Assembly (NCBI GenBank): GCA_943371965.1
Contig: CALRWV020000003.1
Location: 124,001-188,000 of the forward strand
Source of the DNA: CALRWV02 sp943371965
GTDB lineage: Bacteria > Bacteroidota > JABWAT01
Direction: 5' to 3'
Length of the DNA: 64,000 bases
Part shown: positions 38,402-48,555 of the stretch, piece after piece
Numbering within the stretch: position 1 is the first letter of the stretch
Layout of the letters: every line of letters starts with the position of its first letter
The notes under the pieces: generated by a model
Told to the model about the DNA's origin: nothing
Databases searched by the model: none
The model's input: only the letters and a program-made list of their open reading frames with translations
Made by a program: the position numbers and the translations under genes

Positions 38402-39373
38402 ATGAAAAAAGTTGATGTTGCAATTATTGGTGGCGGTCCATCTGGTTTTACTGCCGCTATTTACTCTTCCAGGGCCAATCTGAATACTACACTTTTTGTA
38501 GGACTTCAACCAGGTGGTCAGATAACATTAACCAACGATCTTGAGAACTTCCCAGGTTTCCCGGATGGAATCACCGGTTTGGAATTGGCAGAAAACCTAG
38601 AGAAACAGGCAGTGAAATTCGGAACAGTTGTCGTCCGTGATCTGGTTGAATCTGTTGATTTTTCTTCCAGTCCTTTTTTAATGAAAACATCATCTGGTGA
38701 AGAATTTTCTGCTGAAGCTGTAATTATTTCAACTGGATCCTCTTCAAAAATGCTTGGGGTTCCAGGTGAAAAGGAAAGTATAGGCAAAGGAGTATCCACT
38801 TGTGCAACCTGTGATGCTTTTTTCTACCGTGATAAGCATGTAATCGTAGTTGGTGGTGGTGATTCCGCATTGGACGAAGGACTTTTCTTAACCAGATTTG
38901 TTAAAAAATTAACAATTATTCACCGCAGGGAAAAATTTCGCGGCAGTCCAATTCTTCAAAACAGAGTTTTCTCAAATCCTAAAATTGAAGTGATTTGGAA
39001 TTCGACAATCGATGAGGTTTTGCATAATCAAAGTGGTGTTTATGCTGCAAAAGTTAAAAATTTACAAACTTCTGAGTCAACTCAGATTGATATTGATGGC
39101 ATTTTTGTTTTCATCGGTCATATTCCTAATACAGAAATTTTTAAAAATAAAATTAAACTCGATGAAAATGGGTATATCATAACTGATTCCCATTGCAGAA
39201 CAAATATTCCAGGTGTGTTTGCTGCCGGTGATGTTCAGGATCATATTTACAGACAGGCCATTACAGCAGCTGGAACCGGTTCAATGGCTGCAATTGAAGC
39301 ATATCGATTTATTGAAAGCTTAAAATCAGCAAATGAATTTGCTGCTGAAAAACACGAAATAGTCAAAGACTAA
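38402..39373 (+). CDS. trxB: Thioredoxin-disulfide reductase
   Basis: NADPH-dependent flavoprotein that reduces thioredoxin. 323 residues: FAD-binding motif GGGPSGFTAA at the N terminus, active-site CATC (Cys134, Cys137), NADPH-binding VVGGGDSALDEG and the C-terminal FAD motif GVFAAGDVQD. Low-molecular-weight bacterial type. The ATG is only 15 nt after the terminator T tract, so its promoter must lie upstream or within trxA, or the terminator is leaky. Confidence 0.95.
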   Translation: MKKVDVAIIGGGPSGFTAAIYSSRANLNTTLFVGLQPGGQITLTNDLENFPGFPDGITGLELAENLEKQAVKFGTVVVRDLVESVDFSSSPFLMKTSSGEEFSAEAVIISTGSSSKMLGVPGEKESIGKGVSTCATCDAFFYRDKHVIVVGGGDSALDEGLFLTRFVKKLTIIHRREKFRGSPILQNRVFSNPKIEVIWNSTIDEVLHNQSGVYAAKVKNLQTSESTQIDIDGIFVFIGHIPNTEIFKNKIKLDENGYIITDSHCRTNIPGVFAAGDVQDHIYRQAITAAGTGSMAAIEAYRFIESLKSANEFAAEKHEIVKD

Positions 39374-39491
39374 ATAAAACAATAAAACACACAACATAAG
39401 TTTTGAACTATAATGAATGTCATCATAACTTTAAATTGTGAACAAAATCACCAAAGCAATACCAATTCTTAATTTAGAATTTTCTTTTGTA

Positions 39492-39521
39492 TTGTTTTTC
39501 TTTATACAATTCTTATCTTTA
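39492..39521 (+). promoter_or_regulatory. Candidate FCB-type promoter of the TPR/TolQR operon
   Basis: TTG (39492-39494), a 19-nt spacer, then TATCTTTA (39514-39521) fit the Bacteroidetes -33 TTTG / -7 TAnnTTTG layout with one mismatch. It lies in the 196-nt gap before the operon, the only sizeable intergenic space there. Confidence 0.35.
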
Positions 39522-39569
39522 CAAAAATTTTTAACAAGGTATTTTCCCTCGAGTTAGTAAGGGTTGTTG

Positions 39570-42059
39570 ATGAAAAATTGCATGAAATTAATTTTTATTA
39601 GTTTCCTTTTAGTTTCCACTGGGTTGTTTGCTCAGTCAGTTGATGCCATTATCCAAAATGTTGGTCCGGCTGCTGATGAAGATGATTATAATAATCTTAG
39701 CGCTAAGCAATCATATGTAGGTGAATTAACACGGATATTATCTGAAGAATTGACTGTTAGATCAAAAGATAATGCATCCTATTCTCCCTTGTTTAAATCA
39801 TCTTATGATCAACTGCCATTAGTTAAGTCTGATATAAACAACTACTCATCCAAAGACTTGGGTAAGGGCGCTTATTTTACTTTTGAATCCGGGAAACAAT
39901 TTGATCAGTTTAAAAGCTTTTCAACTGTTTACAATTTAATTATTGAACAGGAAAACATAAGAAAGGCTCTGATTCTAACTGGAAATCTTGAGCAAAACCG
40001 TCGGATGTTGAAGGAAGAGCTCTCCAGTGCGGTGACTTTCTTTAATCAGGCACAGTTCAGGACGGCTAAAGAATTTTTGAATGCGATCATTCGGGATTAT
40101 TCAGCATCATTTACACAGATGGATGATATTTACTTTTTTAGGGCAGAATCCTTTTTCGCTCTGAAATCTTACCAATCTGCACTTCAGGATTACAACAGTG
40201 TAATCACCAAATACTCCGGAGCATCAAGTTTTACTTCTCAAGCAATTTACAAATCACTTTTCATTAAATACGTTTATGGAAAAGGTGAAGAAGTATCATC
40301 TGATTGGGATAAATTCAAAAATTATGTTACCCAGAAAGACAATTTTTATTTTAAAACCCAAATTTTGTTGGCAGTAATTAATCACCAAAGAGGTGATTTT
40401 GGTAAATCGGTTTCTTTCCTTGAAAATTACCCTCCTGATGAAAGTGGTTATATTCTATCTCAATACATTGTTGGAAACAGTTGGGCGAATGAAGATTCTG
40501 TTGATCAGGCTATTTATGCCTATTCAAAGATCGAACAGACAACTGTTTGGCCATGGGAAGCAAATTCAGTAAAATACCTGAAAACTTCATCAGGGTTGCA
40601 ACTTGGGTATCTTTATTACTTGAAAGGTATTAAAACAATCCATCTTTCCAATGTTGAATATGATAATATTTCAGCAAATCGGTTATCGGATAAGGCACAG
40701 GATTATTTTAATACTGCAAAATCATACTTTGGATCAATTAGTAAAAAACACCCCGAATATGCCAGTTCTGTACTTGCTTCCGCTTGGATTGATCTGCAAA
40801 ATGCCAAATTTAATGATGCAACTTTAAAAGTTAGAGGTTATATCAATAACGTCTCTGACAGAGATGTTATTTATCAGGCTGTATTTTTGGATGGATATGT
40901 CAAACAGAAGAAAAATCCGGGTGACCCAGTTGAATCTCAGGATTCATATTATTATGTAATTAATGGTATGATTGCCAATCAGTTTCTTACTGATTTCCTT
41001 TCAAATCGCCAGATTATATCACGACAGGCTATTAAAACAAGAGATTTTATCGATTCACGTAACTTACCACAAGCTTCGATTGATGTTGCCAACAGTCTCC
41101 TTGAAACAATTGAATTGATTTTGTCAAAAGTTACTGTCAGTAAAAACCTGAAATTTACAAATGAAAATCGGGTTTTGGATGAAACCAATTTGGCTTCCCT
41201 TGTTGACGATATGAGTGCACTCAAAAAGAAAAAAGAGGGCGTTCGTTCAAAAGGGTTGAGAGAACTTATTATTACTGCTGACAGTGCAGCCATTGCTTTG
41301 AAAAGTATTATTGATAACCCAAGGGCTGAGGCAATAAACAGTAATGATATTCTATTTGCTGAACACACCCCGCTTTTATTTCAAACTTCACAGGCAAGTT
41401 TGATGAATTCTTATAAAGATTACCGTACAGTAGCAACTTCTGAATATAAGAGAATTATCAATGATTACAAGAGTGTTGATAATGCACTTAAAGTTTCAAA
41501 AGACGTAGGTAAAATACCAATTTTAGCCTATTTTAAAGATCAGTTGATGATTTCAGCGGAAAAATTCAATGCTTTGGAAGTTGTCTTGTATGAGAGAGAT
41601 TACTACGCTCAGCAAACTGAAGTTGAAAGGTGGGGAGATGCTGCCGGTTATGGTTTGTCAGCTCTGCTTTTTCAGGAATTGGAAAGAAGAAAACGCGAAA
41701 ATTTTGAGTTTTCTACTACAAAAGGCATCATCAAAAAGGCTATTGGCTTAAAAGCTGCTCAAATGGATAAGTATTTGAGTGATTTGGCTAAAATTGATGC
41801 GCAGGAAAAATTCATAAATAAAATTGATTCTGTTAATAAGGATTTTAGGGAAAAACTGGTTGATTATAGAAGTGTCTATTTTAATCCAATTTCCAAAAAA
41901 GATTTTCCAAAAGATTTGTTGGATCAAACAAAAACTAATGCTGCAGAAAAACCTGTTGATTCTTCAGAAGCTGCTGCTTCTGCAAAGAAACCTAAAAAAG
42001 GTTCTAAAACTGGGGCAAATGATAACATTAATGTCAAAAAAGCTGTAAAGAAAAAATAA
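39570..42059 (+). CDS. Exported TPR protein, first gene of the Agl/Glt-like operon
   Basis: I choose ATG 39570 over the in-frame TTGs just upstream because AAGGG (39559-39563) is 6 nt away. 829 residues: signal peptide (cleavage near LFAQ), then mostly alpha-helical sequence with recognisable TPR-like hairpins (residues about 150-240; FNQAQFRTAKEFLNAII, FFALKSYQSALQDYNSVI) and more divergent helical repeats, and a Lys-rich tail. Predicted periplasmic. Stop and next start overlap (TAATG), so it is translationally coupled to the 1772-residue TPR protein. Confidence 0.8.
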   Translation: MKNCMKLIFISFLLVSTGLFAQSVDAIIQNVGPAADEDDYNNLSAKQSYVGELTRILSEELTVRSKDNASYSPLFKSSYDQLPLVKSDINNYSSKDLGKGAYFTFESGKQFDQFKSFSTVYNLIIEQENIRKALILTGNLEQNRRMLKEELSSAVTFFNQAQFRTAKEFLNAIIRDYSASFTQMDDIYFFRAESFFALKSYQSALQDYNSVITKYSGASSFTSQAIYKSLFIKYVYGKGEEVSSDWDKFKNYVTQKDNFYFKTQILLAVINHQRGDFGKSVSFLENYPPDESGYILSQYIVGNSWANEDSVDQAIYAYSKIEQTTVWPWEANSVKYLKTSSGLQLGYLYYLKGIKTIHLSNVEYDNISANRLSDKAQDYFNTAKSYFGSISKKHPEYASSVLASAWIDLQNAKFNDATLKVRGYINNVSDRDVIYQAVFLDGYVKQKKNPGDPVESQDSYYYVINGMIANQFLTDFLSNRQIISRQAIKTRDFIDSRNLPQASIDVANSLLETIELILSKVTVSKNLKFTNENRVLDETNLASLVDDMSALKKKKEGVRSKGLRELIITADSAAIALKSIIDNPRAEAINSNDILFAEHTPLLFQTSQASLMNSYKDYRTVATSEYKRIINDYKSVDNALKVSKDVGKIPILAYFKDQLMISAEKFNALEVVLYERDYYAQQTEVERWGDAAGYGLSALLFQELERRKRENFEFSTTKGIIKKAIGLKAAQMDKYLSDLAKIDAQEKFINKIDSVNKDFREKLVDYRSVYFNPISKKDFPKDLLDQTKTNAAEKPVDSSEAAASAKKPKKGSKTGANDNINVKKAVKKK

Positions 42060-45000
42060 TGAAGCTTGGTTTAAAATTATTTATTAGCAAGAAAACTTTT
42101 GTATTTGGTGTTTTAATCTCGCTTTTTACTGTAAATGCCATTGCAGCTATGTTTCAGCAGGATTCTACAAATTCAAGAGGAAAAAAAGCCTTATTGAAAC
42201 CTCTGAATACGAATATTCTGAGAACTAAAACAAACGACCCTGAAACTGATCGGTTGTTTAGCAACTATACAGTTGAACAGTTGGCGCTTATTCTTAAAAA
42301 ATCACAGGATAAGATTAAATTATCAAAAGATGAAGAAAAGCGACTGGTAGAATTACTTAACGAAAATAATGATCGTTTTATCCGGACTTTTAAGAAATCT
42401 GCGATTTTGGATGAGATAATTATAAGACAAGCTGAAATTGTTTATTCAAAAACACTTGATGATTACAGAGGAAAAAATGAAGAATACGAAAATAAGTTAA
42501 ACGCTTATTTTGAAAAGCTTGATCAATTTAATAAAGGTGAAATTAAACAACAACCAGTCCAACCTGTTGCACCTTCAAAAGATATGAGTAAGGTAATTGG
42601 ACTTTACGATTATTTAATTGATCAGATACCGGAAAGTAAGTTTGTTGATGATGCTCTGTACTCAAAGGCATATATTCAAGGTTATGAATTAAATGAGAAT
42701 GATCTGGCCATCAAATCATTGGAACTGTTGACCAGAAAATTTCCAAACTCTTCATATACACTTGATGCCAATATGCTGATTGGTGAATTTCTATTTACCA
42801 CAACTGATGATGCTAAACTTCGTAGAGCGAAAAGCCATTATCAGAAAGTGTTGGAACTCAGTGCAGAAACACCAGTTCCTTCTTCCAGATATGAAGAATC
42901 CATTTATCGCTTGGCTTGGGTATCCTTCAAGTTGAGACAATTATCAGAAGCAATTGTCTATTTTACCTTCTTATTGGATGATATCGAATCCAACAGGGAA
43001 TTGTTTGAGGATTCTTCGACTCCAAAATTTTTCAAACCTGAAATGTACTCAGAAGCAGCTGAATATATTGGTATTTGTTTCATGGATCTTGCAAAAAATT
43101 CAAACTCAAATACAAACGGTAAAAAAGGTCAGGCTTTGGAGAGAATGGTTAAGTATTTTTCCAATTTCAATCCTCCAAAGGCATATGAGCCTTATACTTA
43201 TGATAAGTTGGGACAATCATATCAGGTAATTGATGAGTTTGAAGAAACAACTTTAATTTATGATTTCCTTTTGAAGAAATATCCAGATTCTGAACGATCT
43301 GCTTTCTATGCCAAAGAAATCGTGGAAATGAAATCAAGACAGACCAATGACAAAACTGGACTTGGTTTGTTCACAGCAAGAGAAGAATTATACGGATTAA
43401 GAGATAATTTTTTCAAGACTTATTATTTTAATTCCAAATGGTTCAAAAATCAGTTGACAAAGTATGAAGCACAAAATGCTGTAGAACCAGATTTGAAAGT
43501 AAGGGGAGTTGTTGAACGGTTTATTTCTTCTGAAATGTTCACTGAAGTTGATTCTATTTCCCAATATTATCTTCAAAATAACCTTGATCAGGACTTATAT
43601 TACGCACTGGTATTTAAAGGCGAACAGCCGGAAGATGGTATTTCCCGTGATACTTTAAAAGCCAGACAGCTTTTTGGACGGTTTATTGTTGATGGTACAA
43701 CGTATTACAACACATATTCAAAGTATGATTCAGTTGGATATGAGAATGCTTACAACATTGCGATCGTTTATGATCAATATTTAAAGAATCCATATGAAGC
43801 TTATAAATATTATTTGGATGTTTCCAGAAACCCTTATTCAGAAAAATACAGGGCTATTTCAAGTAGAAACACAATCTCTATTGCCCAAACAAAATTACTT
43901 CAGGAAGAAAAATTAAGTGTAAAACCTACCATTGCTTCTTTACCCCGGGCAAGGGCTTTTCTAAGCGATTCAACACTGAAAGATTTGTCATTTCTGGCTT
44001 ACGTTGATACTCTTCCAATGTCACCAAGCGAAAAAATGCTGATTGAATCGTATGACAATATCACAAGATTGTATCCTCATATTGCAACTTCACAAAATTA
44101 TATTGAAAATGTTTCACTACTTTATTTCAAAAAGAATCAACTTGATAAAGTTGCTGAAACTCAGGTTGTTCTTCAAAAATATTATCCTGGAAAACAAATA
44201 AACTCTGGTTATGTAACAGATTTGATGAAAGGATACTTTTTCGTAAAAGATTACCCGACATCTGAGAATCTTGCAAAATCATTGTATTTCATGCAAAGCT
44301 CTTCACCTAAACAGAAAGAGTATGCAAGACAAATTTGGTTTACCAGTATTTACGAATATGCGAGTCTTTACGAAGAAAGAGGCCAAAATACTTTTGCAGC
44401 CAAACAATTTTATAGAGTTTACACAGAAGTCCCTGACAATAAAGATGCTGACAAGGCTTTATTTAAAAGTGCTGACAATTATGACAAGGCAAAAGATTTT
44501 ACAACTTCAATTCCAATTTATAATGAATTAATTGAAAAATTCCCTAAGTCAGAAGATTTGGTTCTTCAATCACATAAGAATATTTATGCAAACTACAGGG
44601 AAATGAAAGACTATCCTAAAGCGGGTGTTCAGGCTGAACGCATGTACAATGTTTATTCCAGTAACCCCGAATTGGCAGAACAGTATCTGTACCAGGCTCA
44701 GCAAAACGCGAAAGAAGCCAAAAATTATGCTGAAGCTGTAAGACTGTCTGAATTGTATGTTGAAAAATTTCCGAAAAGCCAATATGCTTCTGAAATCCTA
44801 TTCGGCACTATTTCATTAAATGAAACACTTGGCAATTCATCCGGTATTTTTGATTCTTATGGTAAGTTTGCAAACCAATATCCTGAAGATCCCCGTTCTG
44901 TTGAAGCTTTTTACAGAAGAGGGCTTTATTTGGAAACGAAGCAAAATGATGTAGCGGGTGCACAGGTTGAATATGAAAAATCTGCTGAGAGAAACAGACT

Positions 45001-47377
45001 TTTGGCAAAAAAAGGATTCCAAAGCAATCCATTTTACGCTGCTGAAGCTTTGTATAAATTGGGATTCAAACTTCGTAATAATTTCAGCCAATACAAGATT
45101 GATTACAATAACAGTAAAAGTGTAGCTCCACAAAAAACTGCTGCACGTGATAAATATTGGGCTAATCAAAAGGAAATTATCAATCTCTCTCCATTGGGAC
45201 GGGGTGTTGAAGCCAGTTACAATATTGCAACTTCTCAAGAAGAATTATCTGAACAGATTGCCAACAAAAATGCTGAAGATGGCGGTTTGACCGGTGATAA
45301 ATTTATCAATGAGCAGGAAAATATTTATTTGGATGCAGTTGATGAATATAATTTTGCATACGAAATTAATTTGCAGATCCACAATAATTTTAAAACGCTA
45401 AAGGAAACTGTCACAACACTCAATCAGCAGGCATTGGCCGCATCGAAACCAGATTCATCTGTCAAAACAGATTCATTGGCCACTACTGAAGCTCCCAAAA
45501 AATATGAACCGGTAATTCCTGATTCTGTTGTTAAGCAATTATATGCATTTGATTCTCTGGTAAGCAACAAGACTTCTGAAATGCTGTATAAAGCTGCCGT
45601 TTCAAAAACCAAAATTGCTTATTTGTTCATGGACAATAAAAAAGCCTTAAAGGATGCGTTGGCAAAATTACCAAAAGGAATTAGGGATGATGCCAACATT
45701 ATTGCAACTGTAAAAGATGGTTTGATTCAAAATGTTACTCCTGATATCGAAGAAGCCATCGCCTTGTTTAAAAAGAACATTGACCTTTCGAAAGAAAATG
45801 ATATTGAAAACGAATGGGTTAAGAATTCCAGACAAGGAATTACTGATTTATCTGATTTAAAAGCTTCCAGATATCAACTTTTGATTTTTGATCTTTATGA
45901 TGATCTGGATAAAAAAATTGAAGACTTACGTGCGATTGTAGAAACTGACAAAGATCCGGGTTCTGATAATATTATCAACGCCCAAACTCAAATTCAGACT
46001 GCAATCGAAGGGTCACAGACATTTGTCAATACAACTATTACCGAGTATGTAAATGCATTGAACGTTGTTGATGCAAATAATTTGTGTAAAGATTTACGTG
46101 TTCAAGTTGAAAATAGGGTTACAGAATTTTTATACATTGCCGGTACAAGAGCATTGGATAAGTCAGCTTACGTAACTGATTTGGCAAAAAAATATGAAGT
46201 CAAAGCTGCTACTAACGTTGAAGAATTCTGGTATACAGATGCACAATATGGCATGGGTGATCTGGGAAATACTTATAAATCGTCTGGTTTGGCAGTTCTT
46301 GAACAGGGTATCGCTTTCATGAATCAGTTTGGTGTTTTTACTGCTTCTACAGGAAAAATTATTACTAAACTGGTTGAAGTAGACCCTGTAAATTACGGAA
46401 AATTATTGGGTGATGTTGATTTAAGATCTTCATTTACCGTTGCAACGGATGATGACTGGAAATCTTCAGTTTCTGTTTCAGATGAAAACTGGTATTCTTT
46501 AACGTACTCAGACTCAACATGGAAAAATGCAAAAATATCTTATTCCAATTCAGACTTGGTTGCAGATATCAATGATTCATTTGTTGGTCCTAAATCGGTA
46601 TCTATTTCACCTGTTTGGGGTGAGCTGGATGAACTGACAATTGAAAATAATTCCAATAAAAACAGCATTTTTTATTTTGGGATTGGTGATACTATCCCTG
46701 GAGATTCCACGCTTAACGATCAGCCAGTTACAGAGTCGAATATTTCTCCTGCAGTTCAGGATACAACTCCTTCTGTAACAGAATCTTTATCCGCTGTTGG
46801 TGATTCATTGGCAAACCAACAGGTAGCTACATCAGACTCAACAGGGATAAAACCTGTTCAGGATTCTACTGCAGTAATTGCAACAGCTCCTGTAGTTGCG
46901 CCTGTTGTTCAGGAAGTTCTTCAATTCTCAAAAACAAAAGCAGTAGAATCAGCTGACAATCTTTCTGTTCAAAGTTCACCAGGTGTTGTTTATTTCAGGA
47001 AATCCTTTAATCTGGATGGAACAATTGAATCAGCACTGATTACAATTGGTCTGAATGTTCATACTGATTTGTATGTAAATGGAACTGCAATTGATTCTTC
47101 AAACGGAAAGATCAGTTACAATAATCAGTATATTCAATATGATTTGTCCAAAATACTGATTAAAGGTAAAAACGTGTTTGCTGTCAGGGCAGATGGAACA
47201 ATTAATTTAAATAAAAATCTTTATGCATTGGCAAACGTGGTTTATTATCCTGAAATTCCTGCAGAAAAAGTACTGAAGCTGTTTTCAAAAAACTCTTCCA
47301 TAAAGCAACCTGAAACTCAGGAAACACAGGAACAAACTGCACCACCAGCAACGGAGACAGGCAATGACAAAAAATAA
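42059..47377 (+). CDS. Giant exported TPR protein with C-terminal split beta-sandwich domain
   Basis: 1772 residues. After a signal peptide (cleavage near AIAA) come long arrays of TPR-like repeats, clearest at about 195-410 and 730-1010 (for example DKALFKSADNYDKAKDFTTSIPIYNELI). Residues about 1460-1540 (WKSSVSVSDENWYSL, DSTWKNA) and 1640-1740 (VVYFRKSFNL, LYVNGTAID, GKNVFAVRADG) look like the two halves of one galactose-binding-like beta-sandwich, separated by about 90 residues of Ser/Thr/Pro-rich linker. Size and position recall GltI/AgmK-like TPR components of the Myxococcus gliding apparatus, by analogy only. Confidence 0.8.
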   Translation: MKLGLKLFISKKTFVFGVLISLFTVNAIAAMFQQDSTNSRGKKALLKPLNTNILRTKTNDPETDRLFSNYTVEQLALILKKSQDKIKLSKDEEKRLVELLNENNDRFIRTFKKSAILDEIIIRQAEIVYSKTLDDYRGKNEEYENKLNAYFEKLDQFNKGEIKQQPVQPVAPSKDMSKVIGLYDYLIDQIPESKFVDDALYSKAYIQGYELNENDLAIKSLELLTRKFPNSSYTLDANMLIGEFLFTTTDDAKLRRAKSHYQKVLELSAETPVPSSRYEESIYRLAWVSFKLRQLSEAIVYFTFLLDDIESNRELFEDSSTPKFFKPEMYSEAAEYIGICFMDLAKNSNSNTNGKKGQALERMVKYFSNFNPPKAYEPYTYDKLGQSYQVIDEFEETTLIYDFLLKKYPDSERSAFYAKEIVEMKSRQTNDKTGLGLFTAREELYGLRDNFFKTYYFNSKWFKNQLTKYEAQNAVEPDLKVRGVVERFISSEMFTEVDSISQYYLQNNLDQDLYYALVFKGEQPEDGISRDTLKARQLFGRFIVDGTTYYNTYSKYDSVGYENAYNIAIVYDQYLKNPYEAYKYYLDVSRNPYSEKYRAISSRNTISIAQTKLLQEEKLSVKPTIASLPRARAFLSDSTLKDLSFLAYVDTLPMSPSEKMLIESYDNITRLYPHIATSQNYIENVSLLYFKKNQLDKVAETQVVLQKYYPGKQINSGYVTDLMKGYFFVKDYPTSENLAKSLYFMQSSSPKQKEYARQIWFTSIYEYASLYEERGQNTFAAKQFYRVYTEVPDNKDADKALFKSADNYDKAKDFTTSIPIYNELIEKFPKSEDLVLQSHKNIYANYREMKDYPKAGVQAERMYNVYSSNPELAEQYLYQAQQNAKEAKNYAEAVRLSELYVEKFPKSQYASEILFGTISLNETLGNSSGIFDSYGKFANQYPEDPRSVEAFYRRGLYLETKQNDVAGAQVEYEKSAERNRLLAKKGFQSNPFYAAEALYKLGFKLRNNFSQYKIDYNNSKSVAPQKTAARDKYWANQKEIINLSPLGRGVEASYNIATSQEELSEQIANKNAEDGGLTGDKFINEQENIYLDAVDEYNFAYEINLQIHNNFKTLKETVTTLNQQALAASKPDSSVKTDSLATTEAPKKYEPVIPDSVVKQLYAFDSLVSNKTSEMLYKAAVSKTKIAYLFMDNKKALKDALAKLPKGIRDDANIIATVKDGLIQNVTPDIEEAIALFKKNIDLSKENDIENEWVKNSRQGITDLSDLKASRYQLLIFDLYDDLDKKIEDLRAIVETDKDPGSDNIINAQTQIQTAIEGSQTFVNTTITEYVNALNVVDANNLCKDLRVQVENRVTEFLYIAGTRALDKSAYVTDLAKKYEVKAATNVEEFWYTDAQYGMGDLGNTYKSSGLAVLEQGIAFMNQFGVFTASTGKIITKLVEVDPVNYGKLLGDVDLRSSFTVATDDDWKSSVSVSDENWYSLTYSDSTWKNAKISYSNSDLVADINDSFVGPKSVSISPVWGELDELTIENNSNKNSIFYFGIGDTIPGDSTLNDQPVTESNISPAVQDTTPSVTESLSAVGDSLANQQVATSDSTGIKPVQDSTAVIATAPVVAPVVQEVLQFSKTKAVESADNLSVQSSPGVVYFRKSFNLDGTIESALITIGLNVHTDLYVNGTAIDSSNGKISYNNQYIQYDLSKILIKGKNVFAVRADGTINLNKNLYALANVVYYPEIPAEKVLKLFSKNSSIKQPETQETQEQTAPPATETGNDKK

Positions 47378-47690
47378 AATATTACTGATTCTTTTAACTG
47401 CTGTTTTATTTGGCTTTGATAGCGGTGATTTATTCGCACAGGCTGCTCCAGCATCTTCTGACGGTGTAATCAGACTGAATGCAATCACAATTAAAGCTAG
47501 AGTCAGAAGACCAACTATTGTGCTTAGTCCTACCAGGATAAAACCGATTTTTAATCTTGAAAGCAACAACATTGAATCAATGAGTGACCAGATTAAGGAA
47601 AGACCCAAATCAGATTTTTATATCAGAAAAGACAGTATGGTTCCTTCTGAGTTAAATGTCGAAAAAATGATATTTCGTGAAAGAAATTAA
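47364..47690 (+). CDS. Small secreted protein in the Agl/Glt-like operon
   Basis: 108 residues starting inside the end of the preceding gene (14-nt overlap; GGAGA lies just before the ATG). Signal peptide with cleavage near LFAQA. The mature part of about 80 residues has a basic central segment (IKARVRRPTIVLSPTRIKPIF) and an extended acidic/basic C terminus; no domain is recognised. Placement between the giant TPR protein and the TolQ-like channel suggests a periplasmic linker role. Confidence 0.65.
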   Translation: MTKNKILLILLTAVLFGFDSGDLFAQAAPASSDGVIRLNAITIKARVRRPTIVLSPTRIKPIFNLESNNIESMSDQIKERPKSDFYIRKDSMVPSELNVEKMIFRERN

Positions 47691-47775
47691 AAATAACGCT
47701 TGAATTTTCTGCTAACTGCTTTTACTTTTACAACTTTAACTTAAACATCAAATCATAACGTTCGGAGGAAACTAA

Positions 47776-48477
47776 ATGGATACCTTTATTACAATTTTGC
47801 TCAACACTTTCAAGATGTGGGAATATACTGACCAGTATGGTAAAGTTCAGCAACCTGAAATTGGTGGTGCTTTGTTCATGTGGGTAATCTTACTGATTGG
47901 TATTATCGGTATTGCCATTATTATTGAAAGATGGTATTACATTGTTATCCGTTCAGCAATCAATGCTGACAAATTCATGGAAAGAATCAGACAACACATT
48001 CTTTCTAACAATATTAAAGAAGCTGTTTCAGTTGCTGAACAATCAAAAGAAAAAGCTCTTCCTTATATTGTTCTTAAGGGATTGAAAAGAGCTGAAGTCG
48101 CAAAAGATTTCAGAGATATCCAAAATGCAGTTGATGAAGCCACCCTTGAAGTTTTGCCTAAATTGGCTAACAGAATGGGTTATTTAACCATGCTTTCATC
48201 AGTTGCTACGTTGTTGGGACTTGCAGGAACAATCTATGGTTTGATCTTGGCATTCTCTGCGGTGGGTGGTGATATGCCAGCTGCTCAAAAAGCTCAATTC
48301 CTTGCAAACGGTATCTCTGCTGCAATGGGTACAACAATCCTTGGACTTGGAGTAGCTATTCCAATTATCGTTGTTCAAACTGTTATTCAGACCAAAATGG
48401 GTGGAATTACAGACGAAATTGACGAACATGCTGTAAAATTAATCAACTTGTTAACTGGTTATAAACCTGTAAGCTGA
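47776..48477 (+). CDS. TolQ/ExbB/MotA-type proton channel subunit (AglR-like position)
   Basis: 233 residues with three transmembrane helices (about 29-53, 130-155 and 172-200), the family pattern of a short first loop, a large cytoplasmic loop and two close C-terminal helices. The motif LGLAGTIYGLILAFSA followed by the GISAAMGTTILGLGVAIP segment is diagnostic of TolQ/ExbB. It would form the pentameric stator energised by the proton motive force, with the ExbD-like proteins encoded next. GGAGG precedes the start at 47764-47768. Confidence 0.92.
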   Translation: MDTFITILLNTFKMWEYTDQYGKVQQPEIGGALFMWVILLIGIIGIAIIIERWYYIVIRSAINADKFMERIRQHILSNNIKEAVSVAEQSKEKALPYIVLKGLKRAEVAKDFRDIQNAVDEATLEVLPKLANRMGYLTMLSSVATLLGLAGTIYGLILAFSAVGGDMPAAQKAQFLANGISAAMGTTILGLGVAIPIIVVQTVIQTKMGGITDEIDEHAVKLINLLTGYKPVS

Positions 48478-48555
48478 TAATTTGCCTGATAAAAAAGGAA
48501 AGGGAACTTTCCTTTAAACCAATGGTACAATTATTTAATTTTTTAAGGTGATATA

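Noticed and set aside
40979..41368. 129-codon antisense frame in the first TPR gene
   Set aside because: Shadow of a coding gene with no signal of its own.
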